DNA from: Porpolomopsis calyptriformis
Taxonomy: Eukaryota > Basidiomycota > Agaricomycetes > Agaricales > Hygrophoraceae
Assembly: GCA_951640195.1 (NCBI GenBank)
Contig: OX621174.1
Location: 682,001 to 746,000 of the forward strand
Direction of reading: 5' to 3'
Length of the DNA stretch: 64,000 bases
A program made the position numbers and the translations under genes. Positions 48,392 through 59,899 of the stretch are shown piece by piece; position 1 is the first letter of the stretch; each line of letters starts with the position of its first letter. The notes beneath the pieces were generated by a model, which saw nothing but the letters and a program-made list of their open reading frames with translations, did no database searches and was not told the origin of the DNA.

Positions 48392-49411
48392 ATGCTTCGT
48401 CTGGTCGAGCTCCTCTTCACCTTTCTTACTTCAAACGTCGTTCATCCCGTATTCTTTCCATACGCTCTTGCTCCAACCTTACATGCAGCACGGTAAGCAC
48501 TTGCTAACATTTCTCGTTCTCCACTCCAATTCACGTCCAATAGAATATCTCTTGCGTTCCAGGACAATGCCCGACGCTCTAAGACTCTCAGTGAACATTC
48601 CTGGGGTACATATCTCTCAGGTTTCCTCATCATGGTACGTCCTACATATCCCCTTTATCGGTCTCAGTGTTGACCCGGTCAAGGCATGGAGCGGCTCCAT
48701 CCTCTCGCATCTCATTCTCTTGATCCCACCCCCACCTCTTTACACAATACATCCATGGATAAACTACCTCTCCGTTCATCTTATCCTCACCGCCTTCTTC
48801 CGCGTGTTCCCGTCGGTGCGTGTTTATAAAGTAAACTAACGGCTCCCTTAACCTCCCTTCGATAGGCTCTTTCCCCGCGTATCTTTGACACCCTCCTCTT
48901 CCTCCCTGACGCCATCATCCGCACCAACACCATCACCTCCGCACTTGACCTTATCCAATCTCATCCAGACCAGCGTCTTTCCCAATCCCTCTTCCTGCGG
49001 GTCCTCATCAGCGCAATCGCCTCAGGCGGAGGCAGCGTAACAGCCGCAACCCTCGGCGTGTGGACACCCAACTGGACTTTCTCAACTCCTGTCTTCCTGC
49101 GCAAGGATGCAGGCCTGGTTTCCACGTTGGACTTGTGGGCTGGGTCGCTCGTTGGTACGCCATCGAATTGTAAAGCCGTCCAGAGATTCAATCCTTCGTT
49201 CTGGTAAGGATGTACATACCTTATTCTCGCCTCGCACCCTACCTATCAGTCTCTCCTCCTCACCTTGTCCCTCGTGGATGCAGAACATCCCGCCCCAATT
49301 CTCGGACCACTTGGCGCCAAGGCCCTGACGGCAAGTCTCCTGGCGGCGTTGTTCGCGTGGAGGGTTACCCAGATTCACTGGATGACAAGGAAGAAAGCGA
49401 AGAAGGATTAA
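48392..49411 (+). CDS. TRIC-like multi-span membrane protein
   Basis: From ATG 48,392, exons join to give LLFTFLTSNVVHPVFFPYA, HSWGTYLSGFLIM, AWSGSILSHLILLIPPPPLY, LLFLPDAIIRTNTITSALD, VLISAIASGGGSVTAATLGV and SLLAALFAWRVTQIHW, then a Lys-rich end and TAA 49,409-49,411. The Gly-Gly-Gly helix and overall plan resemble TRIC (TMEM38) intracellular cation channels, but this is from memory of motifs only. The intron at about 49,155-49,207 ends at ggtaag, chosen because it alone keeps the frame. Confidence 0.6.
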
Positions 49412-50236
49412 TCATCACGACTTTTGTTAATCATGTAGGACCTTTCACGACAATTAGACATCTTCGTTGACTCACCCAAGTTCCATTGCGCAGTAGTAAT
49501 ATGATATCCCCATGCTTGTCGGGCTTTTGCTAACGATTTGGCAGCCCCGACCAGTTATGCATTCAGTTTGTCACAGGTTCATTCTTACAGACAAAACTTG
49601 TATGGTATCAGCAACCACTAAGACACAAGAGCATATAGCCAGACATGGTTGCAGAGTAAGAAGAATTTGGTGCTATTGCGGGAGCAGATTTAGACTTGGG
49701 AACAAGTTTGGGATTTGAGGACAACCACAGGCCATTTACAGATTCCTAGTGGACGCAACTTGCTCTTTCCCCTTATGTGTGTTCTCTCCAGCCTTACTAA
49801 ACCGATCAACATCATCCACAGCGGAAATTTGTATAATCGCGAAGCATACCTTAATCACAACCATCAAGGGATGCAGCAAGCTTTCGCTAATCCATGGAAT
49901 GCATTGCAGTATTGCAGGGCAGTTCGACGATAGTCAGGGATCTCCATGCCCTCAGACGCCCACGTCGAGCAGGCGGACCACAACGATTGACGACCATGGG
50001 CTGCGGGGGAAATTGACCAGAGGCAACACAGTCGACCTTGTAAAAAATGGTCGCATTCCCGCCATCATCGTGTCGAGAGTGGCAAGATTGAGCTCCTCAC
50101 GCTTTTGGTTGTTGTGCTGGAAGGTAGCAATCGCTTTCGAAATGACCTGAGGCTCGGGATAGGTCCTCTTATCTTCCTGAACGACCAAAAGAGTTGAGGT
50201 GAACGAGGCATACATCTGTTCGCGCCGCTCTGTGGC
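49412..50236. other. Region without a supported gene
   Basis: It contains open frames on both strands but none with recognisable motifs. It may hold the first exons of the DUF4419 gene. A long antisense frame (49,952-50,365) is considered a shadow. Confidence 0.4.
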
Positions 50237-51520
50237 TATCTCCGCAAGGAATGTCGTAGCGCATGCGAAGGATTGTGCCGAGCTCATCGAAACCTGTGAC
50301 TTGGAGGACGCTTCTAGCCAAATCGTCAAGGGCAGTTTCTTGTCCTGCATTTGGACGGGATGCAAGGTCTAGGTAGGCGAGAAAGCGATACGTCTCCGTT
50401 GACTGCAGTATGTCCTCGTTATCCATCCCGACGACGTCTGGCTCGCCATCCTCACCCAATTCAACTTCTTCGTCAACGGCAACGCAGAATCCCTCCCCTC
50501 CCAATTTGTCAATCACACTGGAAAAATCGAGCTTGTTGTACGCGTTGGAAACCACTACAACGTGGACTTTGGCGAGATGGCGGTAGCAATGACCAAGAAG
50601 ATCGATGAAATGACCACAACCTCCATTCGCGATTGGATTCTTCCCAATTTCACCACGACGACCACGAACGACGTCATTACGTCCTCGGTTATCATGATGT
50701 CTACCATGCAAGAATACTTCGCTTACAGGTTCCAGCTCTTATGCGGGATCCCACGTATCATCACCCTTGAGGGCGAGAAAGCCGATTGGGAGGAAATCCT
50801 GCATAGACTGGACAGATTGAAGGACTATGGGATTGAGACTCTCGCCTGGCACCACCTACTCGTTCCTGTCATTTCCAGGTTTATCAGGACGTTTGAAGAC
50901 CCACGCGCGCCAGACATCATCGGCTTCTGGGAACGAATCCTTCACTACAAGAGTTGGGGAAGTGGTTCGTCAGAGCTGGGCGGTTGGATCACCGCCTTTA
51001 CCGCTTTCACCTCGGAAGGAAAATGGATGGGTGTGGATCTTAAAAACGTTCTCCTTCTTCTTTTCTCATTTTTCTCTCACAAAGCTAATATGGCCGTGGT
51101 TCCCAGGATTCCCAACTTGACCATACCTCCCTATCTAGTTCCGAGTTCTTTTCAATCTACGCCCGTCAGCCCATCCAACACTCCTTAATCATTGATGGCA
51201 CACCCTACCACCGCGTGGACATCGGCGAGATCCCCCTGGGTTATGCGGAGGTTGATGTGCTCTTGGATGACAACGGATTGGAAATCCCATCCATCCTTAC
51301 CGCAGGGCAAATTGGTGCAGAGATCGTAAAGAGCGAAGCGGGCGAGTACGACACTGTGAAGCCTGTTGCGGCGTGGTGGATGTTCACTAAAAGTGCGTAT
51401 GTTGCGGTATGTCAAAAATGTAATTGTGTAGCGAGCATAGAATGTGCTGACGAGGTTAATTCGAGTAGAAGATGTCTTTGGAGATACTCATTTCCTAAAC
51501 CAATCCATCAGGCACTCTGA
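50237..51520 (+). CDS. DUF4419 domain protein (start unresolved)
   Basis: Motifs of the DUF4419 family are clear: HPDDVWLAILTQFNFFVNG, VDFGEMAVAMTKKI, WILPNFTTTTTNDVITSSV, MSTMQEYFAYRFQLLCGIP, LEGEKADWEEILHRLDRL, WITAFTAFTSEGKWMG, GYAEVDVLLDDNGLE and DTVKPVAAWWMF. Introns lie near 50,355-50,395 and 51,030-51,150. I could not fix the first exon or exact end. Function is unknown. Confidence 0.7.
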
Positions 51521-51675
51521 TGCCAACATGATGCACTCTACTCCATCCTCACGACAGCCCCCTTTGTACGTCCCTCTCATCCAGTCAATGCGGTGTTCGT
51601 AACAAACAATAATAATCTTGAAGGAGGCAATGTTCTGGGAATTGGTGGAGGAGGTATAGAGTGCTGCACGCCATT

Positions 51676-51835
51676 CAGGGAGCCAACCCATTCTGACGCC
51701 TCATGGGACCACCCCACTCTGATGCCTCAGGGGACCAACCTATTCCGATGCCTCAGGGGACCACCCCATTCTGATGCCTCAGGGGACCAACCCCTTAGGG
51801 GCCCAACCCATTCTGTGCCACTCAGGAGCCACCTC
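51676..51835 (+). repeat. Minisatellite, about 29 bp unit
   Basis: Five or six imperfect copies built on CCATTCTGATGCCTCAGGGG are present, between the DUF4419 gene and the cysteine-rich secreted protein gene. Confidence 0.85.
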
Positions 51836-52080
51836 GTGCTGATGTGCGAAATTATTAAAATACTGTAACACTTGAGTTTTTTTTTCTTTCTTCTTAATTT
51901 GAATCGAATCAATGACTAAAATCGGGCAGTTCGCCATCGCCGTATTTGGTTTGGTATAGTTGCAAAGGTATAAAACACTCAACACCGGCTCACATCATCC
52001 CAGTAAGTGCCGGCCACTCCTCACCACAGAAAGCAGGTCTTTTTGAATACCTCCCTCATTGTCATCTGCAACACCGAACC

Positions 52081-53137
52081 ATGATGCGTTTCCCAATGAT
52101 CGCTATTTTCGCTTTGCTCCTTTATGTGCCTGTCAGAGGTGCCCCTCCCCCACCCCAAACAGCGCTAGAACTTATTTTGTATGGAAACCCGAAAGTGTTC
52201 ACGGAAGAGGAGATCAGTACAGCTATTGTACATCTTTAACTTGCACTCTTTGGGTCTTGATGATTTATATCCTTCAACAGGAGCGTGTATGTACCGAGAA
52301 GAATTTCCAAGATGATAGGAACGTTGAAACTTGCAAAACGGAATCAAAGTCAAACTACGACAAGCATTGGATCCCCACGGGACTCCCTGCCGCTGTATGC
52401 CCAACTTTAGTTTCCTTAAGCTCCACGATTTACACCCTTCGACAGAGATTGGCATGTAATGGAAGGCCAACAGCTGGGGAAATGAAATTTTGCCTGGAAG
52501 GCAAACTTATTGATTTTTTGCACGGGTTTTCTTTTCGCCATCTGGGACACACGGCGAAGGGGGCTCCCCACTCAGGCTCCCGTTTCCCCCTAGCCGCTCT
52601 CCGCCCAGGCCCCAGTTCCCACCCAGGCCCCAGTTCCCTCCAAGACGCTCTCAACCCAGGCCCCAGTTCCCACCAAGGCGCTCCCTACCCAGGCTCCAGT
52701 TCCCACCCAGACAGCAACACAAGTGGACTCACAAAGCAGGAAATCGATAAGGCTATTGTACATCTTTAACTTGCAATCTTTACGTCTTAATGATTTATAT
52801 CCTTCAACAGGGTGAAATATGTGGCAAACTCAGAAACAAGGATAATATAGCCAAATGCGTCTCGCAAGCTATGGGGATTGTCACGCGTTGGCTCTCCGAC
52901 GAACTCACTTCCGCTGTATGTCCAACTTTAGTTTCCTTAAGCTCCATGATTTATGTCCTTCGACAGAAAGAAAAATGTGAAAAAAGCACTCCAGGTCCGC
53001 AGACGACGATTTGCCTAGTACTCGAACTTGTTAAATATTTGAAGGCTACTTATGTTTCCGAGATTCCCTCGCATAAACGCAAGGACCCGCAGGGTTCGCC
53101 CCCTGCTGTGTCTAAGCGAAAGCGGAAGACAGTATGA
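52081..53137 (+). CDS. Secreted cysteine-rich protein with internal duplication
   Basis: Five exons (52,081-52,227; 52,281-52,394; 52,446-52,757; 52,811-52,915; 52,967-53,137) are all phase 0 and give 282 residues. The first has a clear signal peptide (MMRFPMIAIFALLLYVPVRG). Exons 2-3 and 4-5 are repeats, each with four cysteines in the same order and a Trp between the second and third. Between the repeats lies a Pro/Ser-rich linker of about 60 residues made of PGPSSH-type units; the C-terminus is basic. The introns (53, 51, 53, 51 nt) are almost identical in pairs, while the exons are strongly diverged. I recognise no family; a small secreted or effector-like protein is an inference. Confidence 0.75.
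52580..52715 (+). repeat. Coding repeat encoding PGPSSH-type linker
   Basis: CCAGGCCCCAGTTCCCACC recurs four to five times at 18 or 30 bp spacing within exon 3. Confidence 0.85.
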
Positions 53138-55022
53138 GCAGCTCTGTAGCATACTTCTACTCGTGATCCTGTAGCATGAAAACAATGACATTGGCATCGA
53201 TAGCTTCTCTCACCATGTTCAGGGTACTGTACACGCGAGACTTCAGCCAAAAGTCAATGCAAGATCTCATCAGTCCCTCTGTTATTCCTGTGGTACACCA
53301 TCACATCACCCATCATCTCGTGCTGCTCCCAACACCGCTGTTCCAAACTCGCCCGGTCCTTGGAACTAGTAACATCTCGCCTGTTGCATCAACTCCACCA
53401 CCAAGAGGAAGTGATATTATCGCAGCTCTCTTAAGCTGGGTTATGGTGCAGATGAAATGAATTGGCCTTTCAGTTTCCGTGTAGGTCATTATATTGTGAC
53501 GATCGATAAACGCTCGTTTCACTTTCAGCACTATCTAGAAGCGGCAGAAAATATCAGCCCAGGAAAAAAAAGGCTCTCCAACACACTCTCAGATGTACCC
53601 AAGGTGAACGCGGAGGCCCTGGACATGGCAAACGAAGCTGCAACTGGCCAGGATAGATATGGAGCAGATAAAGATGATATTTGGAAAAGTGGGGTTTTGT
53701 CATTAGCGACGGATGGTCAAGCCATCAGAGCGAGTTGGTTGGCTATCATTACTGGGCAAGGGGGCAAGAACATTGAGGCACTGTGCCTCACAACCACTGA
53801 AAGCATATCAGCATTGATACATGTTAGATGCTTGATAAGAAATTCACAGATCCCAAAGTGCTATCAGACCTGATTGAAGATGAGTGGACACAACTTTATG
53901 AGTGAGATAAATACTGGTCCATCCTAATATTGCTATCAAACAAGTAATGCTGATCTCAGGATTACAAAAAGAAAGAAAGAAAAAACCACGCACACAGTCA
54001 GTAGCTAGCCATTAAAAGTCCAATGTAAAGGACGATAATGGCATTGAGCCACCAGAGGCAGAACAGTCACACTGGAAATTAAAAAATTTCAGTTGTACTG
54101 AAAACTAAACTGAAACTTAAGATCTTGCCATAAATTTCAGGACCACCAAAAACAGAATTGAAATTTAAAAAATGAGGATTTCTGAAATTTACACAGAAAC
54201 TACTGTGCCTGGCCTAGTACTCAGTCAGGCTAGCTAAAGCAGAGTAGTATACAATAAATACAGTCTGCACAGTATGTTAGGAACTTCAGATAGCAAGGCC
54301 AACTAGTTGTCTCCCATCTGACATGCTTTCAATATTTTTATGTGATGCCGCTGCCATGATATGAATATTTTGCCACAGGGAGTGCTAAATTGCGCCAGTT
54401 CAGGTACTCGGTCACCCGTGGGAACTTCCTGCACAGCCACCACTACCACCACCACCTCGCATGGGCACGACGTGCCAGACCACTGCAAAGACGGCGGAGG
54501 TGACCCACTGTCACAAGGTAGTCCCCTGCCAACTGGCAAGGGTAGAAATGGTGCAGATGAGGCACACCAGTGTGTGCTCTGCATCAGCAAAAGTCGGAGA
54601 AGTTTACCTGGTCGGACCTTGCCAGGTATTGTCCACCTGGACCACCTGGAAGACCCCCACCTTGTAATACAAAACCCCCACATCTTTTGTAGGCCAGGTT
54701 CGACTAACCTGGTCGGTTTGCGAGAACAGGGTATTCTCACCCATTATGTTACATGTTTATATTGCATTGTATGATCAATTCATTTAGTTCGCACCATTCC
54801 TTGCAAGGTACAAGATGTTTTTATTAGTCCGAGTATCTAACGAATACACACGATACCAATATGATGCTAAGTCCAGAGTGCGACACGAGAAAAGGTTGGG
54901 ACATGCGTAATCGACGAAAGCGAGGGAAAGGCGCGATTCAGAGAACGTAAGCGGCAGAAAACATGGATCGATACAACTGCGAATCAGCAAGGGGATGCGA
55001 GAAAAAAAATAAAGGCTCAATA
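53138..55022. other. Region without a recognisable gene
   Basis: An open frame at 53,457-53,873 (138 codons) has no motif I know and could be a fragment. The part 54,060-54,240 is rich in TTCAG/CTGAA words and holds ACTGTGCCTGG with ACTCAGTCAG, which recur inverted at 59,476-59,516, suggesting related dispersed repeats. The part 54,560-54,730 has several ACCTGGT/ACCAGGT words. Confidence 0.4.
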
Positions 55023-56907
55023 TCAGTTCCGTCGACGTCCTTTGCCCTTTGAGGCCTTGGAAGTCGGTTTAGTTTTGGCTTGAGGATGTTTAGAAGGTGC
55101 GGCGGGTGAGGGAACAGGATCTTCCTGTGATGCATTGGAAAGAGGGCTTCCAGAAAAGAGGTCCTGGTTGATGCGTGGAGTGGGGATGGGGGACAACGGC
55201 CGACGCGCGGGTGGGATGAAGGGACGCCTGGACCTGGTAGTAGGCACTGATGCCCTGGTCTGCAAGCTTGAAAGGGCAGGGTCGATGGACCAACGGTCAG
55301 TATGAGGCTGACGGTCAGCTTCACCAGTGCCCATGGGCAGTTGAGGTTCTGGAGGGGGCAATGCGGGAGGTGTGGGAGATGGGGCGGGAGGTGTGGGGGT
55401 GTGGTCTTTGTTGGCGATGCGGGCACGACGGCGAGCGAGGATGCTTGAAAAATCGGAGGTTGAGCTTGCAATTGAGGGAGAGATCGTATCGTCTTGAGGT
55501 TGAGATAGAGGTCCAAAAACAGTGCTATTGGGCCAGTATAATTTAGCAATAGAAATATAGTAGCAGGTACTCACTTGTTCCACCATTTTATCGTGTCCAC
55601 ACACCATTCATCCTCAGGGTTCAGCTCAAAGAGTTTGACGATATTCTTGAAAAACATTTCCTTGTCGAACTTGCCATCGTCTAGCCTCCAGTCATCTTGC
55701 ACGCAAATAGCCCAACGTGCCTAGACAATAAGTATAGATCAGTAGTTCTAGCTTAATTATATTGATCAATAACGTACCTGAACTGCAGCATATGCGATCG
55801 ATCTTGGAGTAACTCGCTCCATATTGTTCAACTTTGCTTGGCCAGCCTTGGCCTTGGGTTTTGACATGAGCATGGCAGCGGACGGTCCCTGAAAAATATG
55901 ACGCCATATCTAGAGTGTACAATGAGCAATGGTTTAGTAGTCAAGTAGATGTACTCACACGAACGAGATAAGGACCTCACAACAGTCCTTGCTCTAGGTC
56001 GCTAGGATCATACATGCTGTAGTTGTATAAGAATACAGGCATGTCGTCGTGAGATACAACTAAGCATCCATCTTCTAGCTTTTTTAGCGTGCTAAATCAT
56101 GTATGTCAATTAATGTATATTGAATAGATAGACATAAGACTCACCCTAAGCGATCGCCCTCAAACACATTGATGTATTTTAGCGGACAAAGCAAAAAGCC
56201 CAGCATGGGGTGTTTGAAACCCCGGGATGTCGCCTTATCGCTACTTGGCTCGATGATGGGTTCAAGGACCTTCTTGTCCAGGCTGAGGGCAGCGTAGGTA
56301 AGACTAGTATCACGCAGGCTGCATACATCGTCTGACCGTGCGCTACCAACAGCCCAGGTCATCTGTGGAAGCAAACATGTCAGTAATACTAGGAATGTGT
56401 AAACGAGTAGACTATACTGTTTTCGCAAGCTCGTCTAGTTGCTGTGGTTGAGACTTGAATTTTCGACAGTGCATTTCAAATGAGGGAACTTTCTTGAGAA
56501 TGATATTGAAGATACGTTGCAAATCTTGACGTTGTTCTTGGGTAATGCTGTGATAATAAAATGTTAGTGCATGTTCTTGAGAAGACAGACACGTACCCAT
56601 CATCGTATGGCTCATCTGAAAGCTCAGCTCCATGTGCTGCCATACCTGCATAAAAAACTTGAATAAAACTCATGAACGGGTCTTTGGTTCTTCCAATCCA
56701 TTTCGCAACTTTCAGGTAAGGGTCAAGTGGTGACATCCTACAAAATAAACTCTAAGTTGCCCAGCTCAGAGGTCTGTGTTGACTCACCTTGATTTCTTAC
56801 GAGACTTGGATTCTAAATCGTCAGATAATGTCCTTTTCAGCCGTGTTGAAACCTCATTTCCTCCATGGCTTTCGTGGTCAGAGTTGTCGCAGTCATTTGT
56901 GGGCATA
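55023..56907 (-). CDS. DUF6698-type hypothetical protein of agaric genomes
   Basis: ATG is at 56,905-56,907; exon 1 encodes a short acidic then basic leader and joins SPLDPYLKVAKWIGRTKDPF. Downstream come ARSDDVCSLRDTSLTYAAL, SRGFKHPMLGFLLCPL, FQGPSAAMLMSKPKAKAG and VTPRSIAYAAVQARWAI, in the order I know from DUF6698 proteins. The Pro/Ser-rich and basic C-terminus ends at 55,023. Such genes are multicopy and often lie near transposons. The exact function is unknown. It starts 190 bp from the divergent Plavaka-type gene. Confidence 0.65.
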
Positions 56908-57096
56908 GCAAGCAAAGGGAGAGGGGCAGATGGAGGTGCGGAAGAAAGAAGCACAGAGATACGTCATGATAAGTGTGGAAGTAAAACGCCTGGAAGTAAA
57001 ACGCCCAAGTCTAATTTCTCACGGTTTTTGCGCTCATCGTGCTCATTGATGCCTACGATCTCCCTTCATTTGCTACTTCTGTCCCTCATAATTCTT

Positions 57097-58742
57097 ATGG
57101 TTCTATGTCCATCTTGTCATGCTACCTTCAAGAATAATCATGGACTCTCAAGACATCGTGCATCCTGTAAACAAGCACGAGTTGGGAATGTCCGCCTCTT
57201 GGAGGGAATTGAGCGTGCAACAGCTGCGAAGGTTGCCCGTAGGCTTGCAGGGGATGTTGCAGAAGAGCGGCGGCAGCAGGAGGGGGAGGATATTTCTACT
57301 GGACTTGACGTATGACTTTGATCTCGTCAAGTACTCATTTATTTTGTATTGTACTAATAATTTGTACTTATAGACACACTCTATGGATGTCAATATAGAT
57401 TTACCAGACCCACCTGAGGCGTATAGACCACTACCCACAACCTCTGGACGTCAGCGGAGGTTTCCACGCCGCTATGATGATTTTTTACCATCCCAATTAC
57501 GCCCACTTCCACATATGCCAGAACCCATACGTCCAGTGCAAAATAGTGCACCATCTCCCACTCTGGATTCCCCAGTTGCTTCACAGCCTGGGTCGCCATC
57601 CCCACCCAGTGAAGATCTAGACATGCACATTCTTGAAACAGAGCCAAATCGATTTGGTTTCTATCGTGTCTACGATATTCTACCATCCCACGACCCAGAC
57701 GAGGCTACTTCCTTTGACAGTCTTTGTGATAATACCACCCCCCCGCACTCTGTCTCGTATCCACCAAATACTAATATGTTCGGGTCATTTCTCAATGCGA
57801 CTGTTTTTCGTCTCATGGATTGGTTCTACAATGGATCCCTTACGAAGTCTGTCGCTGATCTTCAAACGCTTGTGGACGATGTTCTTCTTGCTGGAGATTT
57901 CAAGATAGATGAACTCCAGGGATTCAATGCTACAAAATCACTCAAGAGCTTGGATGAATATGAAGATCTGAACACGTCAGAATTTGCTGCGAAGGACGGC
58001 TGGACCAAGGGATCTGTCAAGATCCGTTTACCTGCTGAGAAGGTCAAACATACGTCGGAACTCCACGCACCAGAATTTGAAGTTGACGGGATCTGGTATC
58101 GAAAGCTCATGCAGGTTGTAGTCTCAGCATGCCAGCAAGCTGATTCTATTAATTTTCATCTCACCCCTTTCAAACTCTTTCGGAAGAAGTCTGATGGTGA
58201 ACCACCCGAGCGTGCTTATAGCGAAGTTTACAATACCGACGCCTTCATATCTGAACACAAGAAGGTCCAATCTGAACATCGCCATGATGACCCCCCTCTT
58301 GAAAATGTCATAGCTGCTCTGATGCCCTACTCCGACTCCACCCACCTTGCCAGCTTTGGGACAGCATCCCTCTGGCCAATCTACGTCTTCTTCGGCAACA
58401 TCTCCAAGTACATCCGCAGCAAGCCGACCTCATTCTCGGCCAACCATCTTGCTTATATCCCTACAGTAAGTTTTTTATTCATATTTCATAACTGTGTAAC
58501 ATATCGTCTTTCAGTTACCTGATACGATACAAGATGTGTACCGCAACTTATTTGCGAAAAGCGCAACTGCCGCTGTTCTTACCCAGCTCAAGCGGGATCT
58601 TATGCATGCAATCTGGGAGCTATTGCTCGATCCAGAGTTCATGCATGCATACGAGCATGGGATCATCGTCAAGTTCTGGGATGGTATAGTGAGGCGAGTA
58701 TTCCCTCGCTTCTTTCTCTACTCTTGCAACTACCCTGAAAAG
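57097..58742 (+). pseudogene. Plavaka/KDZ-type transposase, 5' part only
   Basis: It starts with a C2H2-like finger (CPSCHATFKNNHGLSRHRASC). After an intron (about 57,310-57,374) comes a long exon with LHAPEFEVDGIWYRKL-style sequence and ALMPYSDSTHLASFGTASLW, where the Asp fits the first catalytic acid. After another intron (58,467-58,514) comes KFWDGIVRRVFPRFF and YSCNYPEK. A donor-like gtaagt follows at 58,743 but no continuing exon is seen, so the catalytic C-terminal half is missing. It is probably a dead copy. Confidence 0.7.
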
Positions 58743-59525
58743 TAAGTGCATTATCCTTTATATCTGACATGTCTAATTGGTACCTGAGGCAACAAGCACA
58801 GTGAGTGTGTGCTCCATTAGCTGTGCCTGAGTGAGATCTACAAGCAAAGGGGGTTCAGCAAGAGGTGGAGCCATGGTGGGAAGCCAAGATTTGTGTGGGG
58901 GGAAGGATTCAAATGTAAAGTGATAAAAACACGTTGAAGGTATGTATTGTCGTGATCAAAGTTGAATGTGGAATTGCTGAATGTAAAAAATTGGATAAAA
59001 TCTGTAAATAGCAGAGAACAAAAGGGGTGGTGCTGAGGTTTGACATATGAAAAAAAAGTAGAGCAAATTGTTCCCTCCTTGTTTGGTAGGCTTGCATTGA
59101 TTTTGTCTGATATGAAACAGGCTTTAATGCTACAACACAGGAATATGAGGAAACATAGGCTTTACTTGGTGCAGTGTGAGGAGGAGGAACTTTTGAAATG
59201 AAGGGTTAATTTGCCAGCTGTGTTGTGCCAAATTTTGAAGTAGAATGGATAAGAAATCGAGGAGAATGAAGCCTTAGCTAGATTAGTCATCCCCAGCCCG
59301 ATAACCAAAGCTGACCAAATCCTCATGAGTCACCCATCAAACAGTCATAATCCTCGATGCAGGTGGATCAGTAACTTGAAATTTGGCACAGACATGGCCT
59401 CAAGTACAGCTTGTTAGTCTATACTGCAGAAAGTATCTAAAAAGCATTGCCTTCAGATATAGAAGCAACTGACTGAGTACCTGGTCTGACCGACTTCCTG
59501 ACCAGGCACAGTACATGCTGTTTTA
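58743..59525. other. Region without a recognisable gene
   Basis: It lies downstream of the broken transposase. No conserved exon is found; it is AT-rich, with scattered short repeats. Confidence 0.4.
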
Positions 59526-59771
59526 GGGTGCACTGAATTTTTGCCTGACATTCAACATTTCAGGTATCTTGAAACTCAAAATGATAACTCAAGTTTCGGG
59601 ACTAATTTTCCAACTCCTGAAATCAAAAATTTCAGGCTGCCAGGAATTTATTGCTGAACTTCAAGTTTCTGTACTGATTTCGGATATGCCAAAAGCAAAA
59701 GTTCCATCCTCATAGTCCTCAGCCTCAGAACTCCCGAAACGGATCCCGAAACTAATAGTTTCGGTGCACCC
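59526..59771. mobile_element. Small non-autonomous element with terminal inverted repeats
   Basis: GGGTGCACTGAA at 59,526-59,537 and TTCGGTGCACCC at 59,760-59,771 are inverted copies matching at 11 of 12 bases; the match extends to TTTT on the outside. The 246 bp between them is non-coding and rich in CTGAAATTTCAG-like words. No target duplication is clear, so the class is open (hAT-like ends are possible). Confidence 0.55.
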
Positions 59772-59899
59772 AAAACTAATCGCATGGTGAGCGTACGACA
59801 GGCGTACAATCATCGCGCGCTTTTACAGACTTACATTCTTACGAGTTACCATTATCAAAATCAATCTATTGAGGAAAAAATTCATAACAGTAGATAAAT

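Noticed and set aside
49952..50365. Minus-strand 137-codon open frame
   Set aside because: No known motif; it lies opposite the start of the DUF4419 gene and is likely a shadow.
54361..54774. Plus-strand open frame with Thr runs and Cys pairs
   Set aside because: Made of short repeats with no family match and no good start context; probably not a gene.
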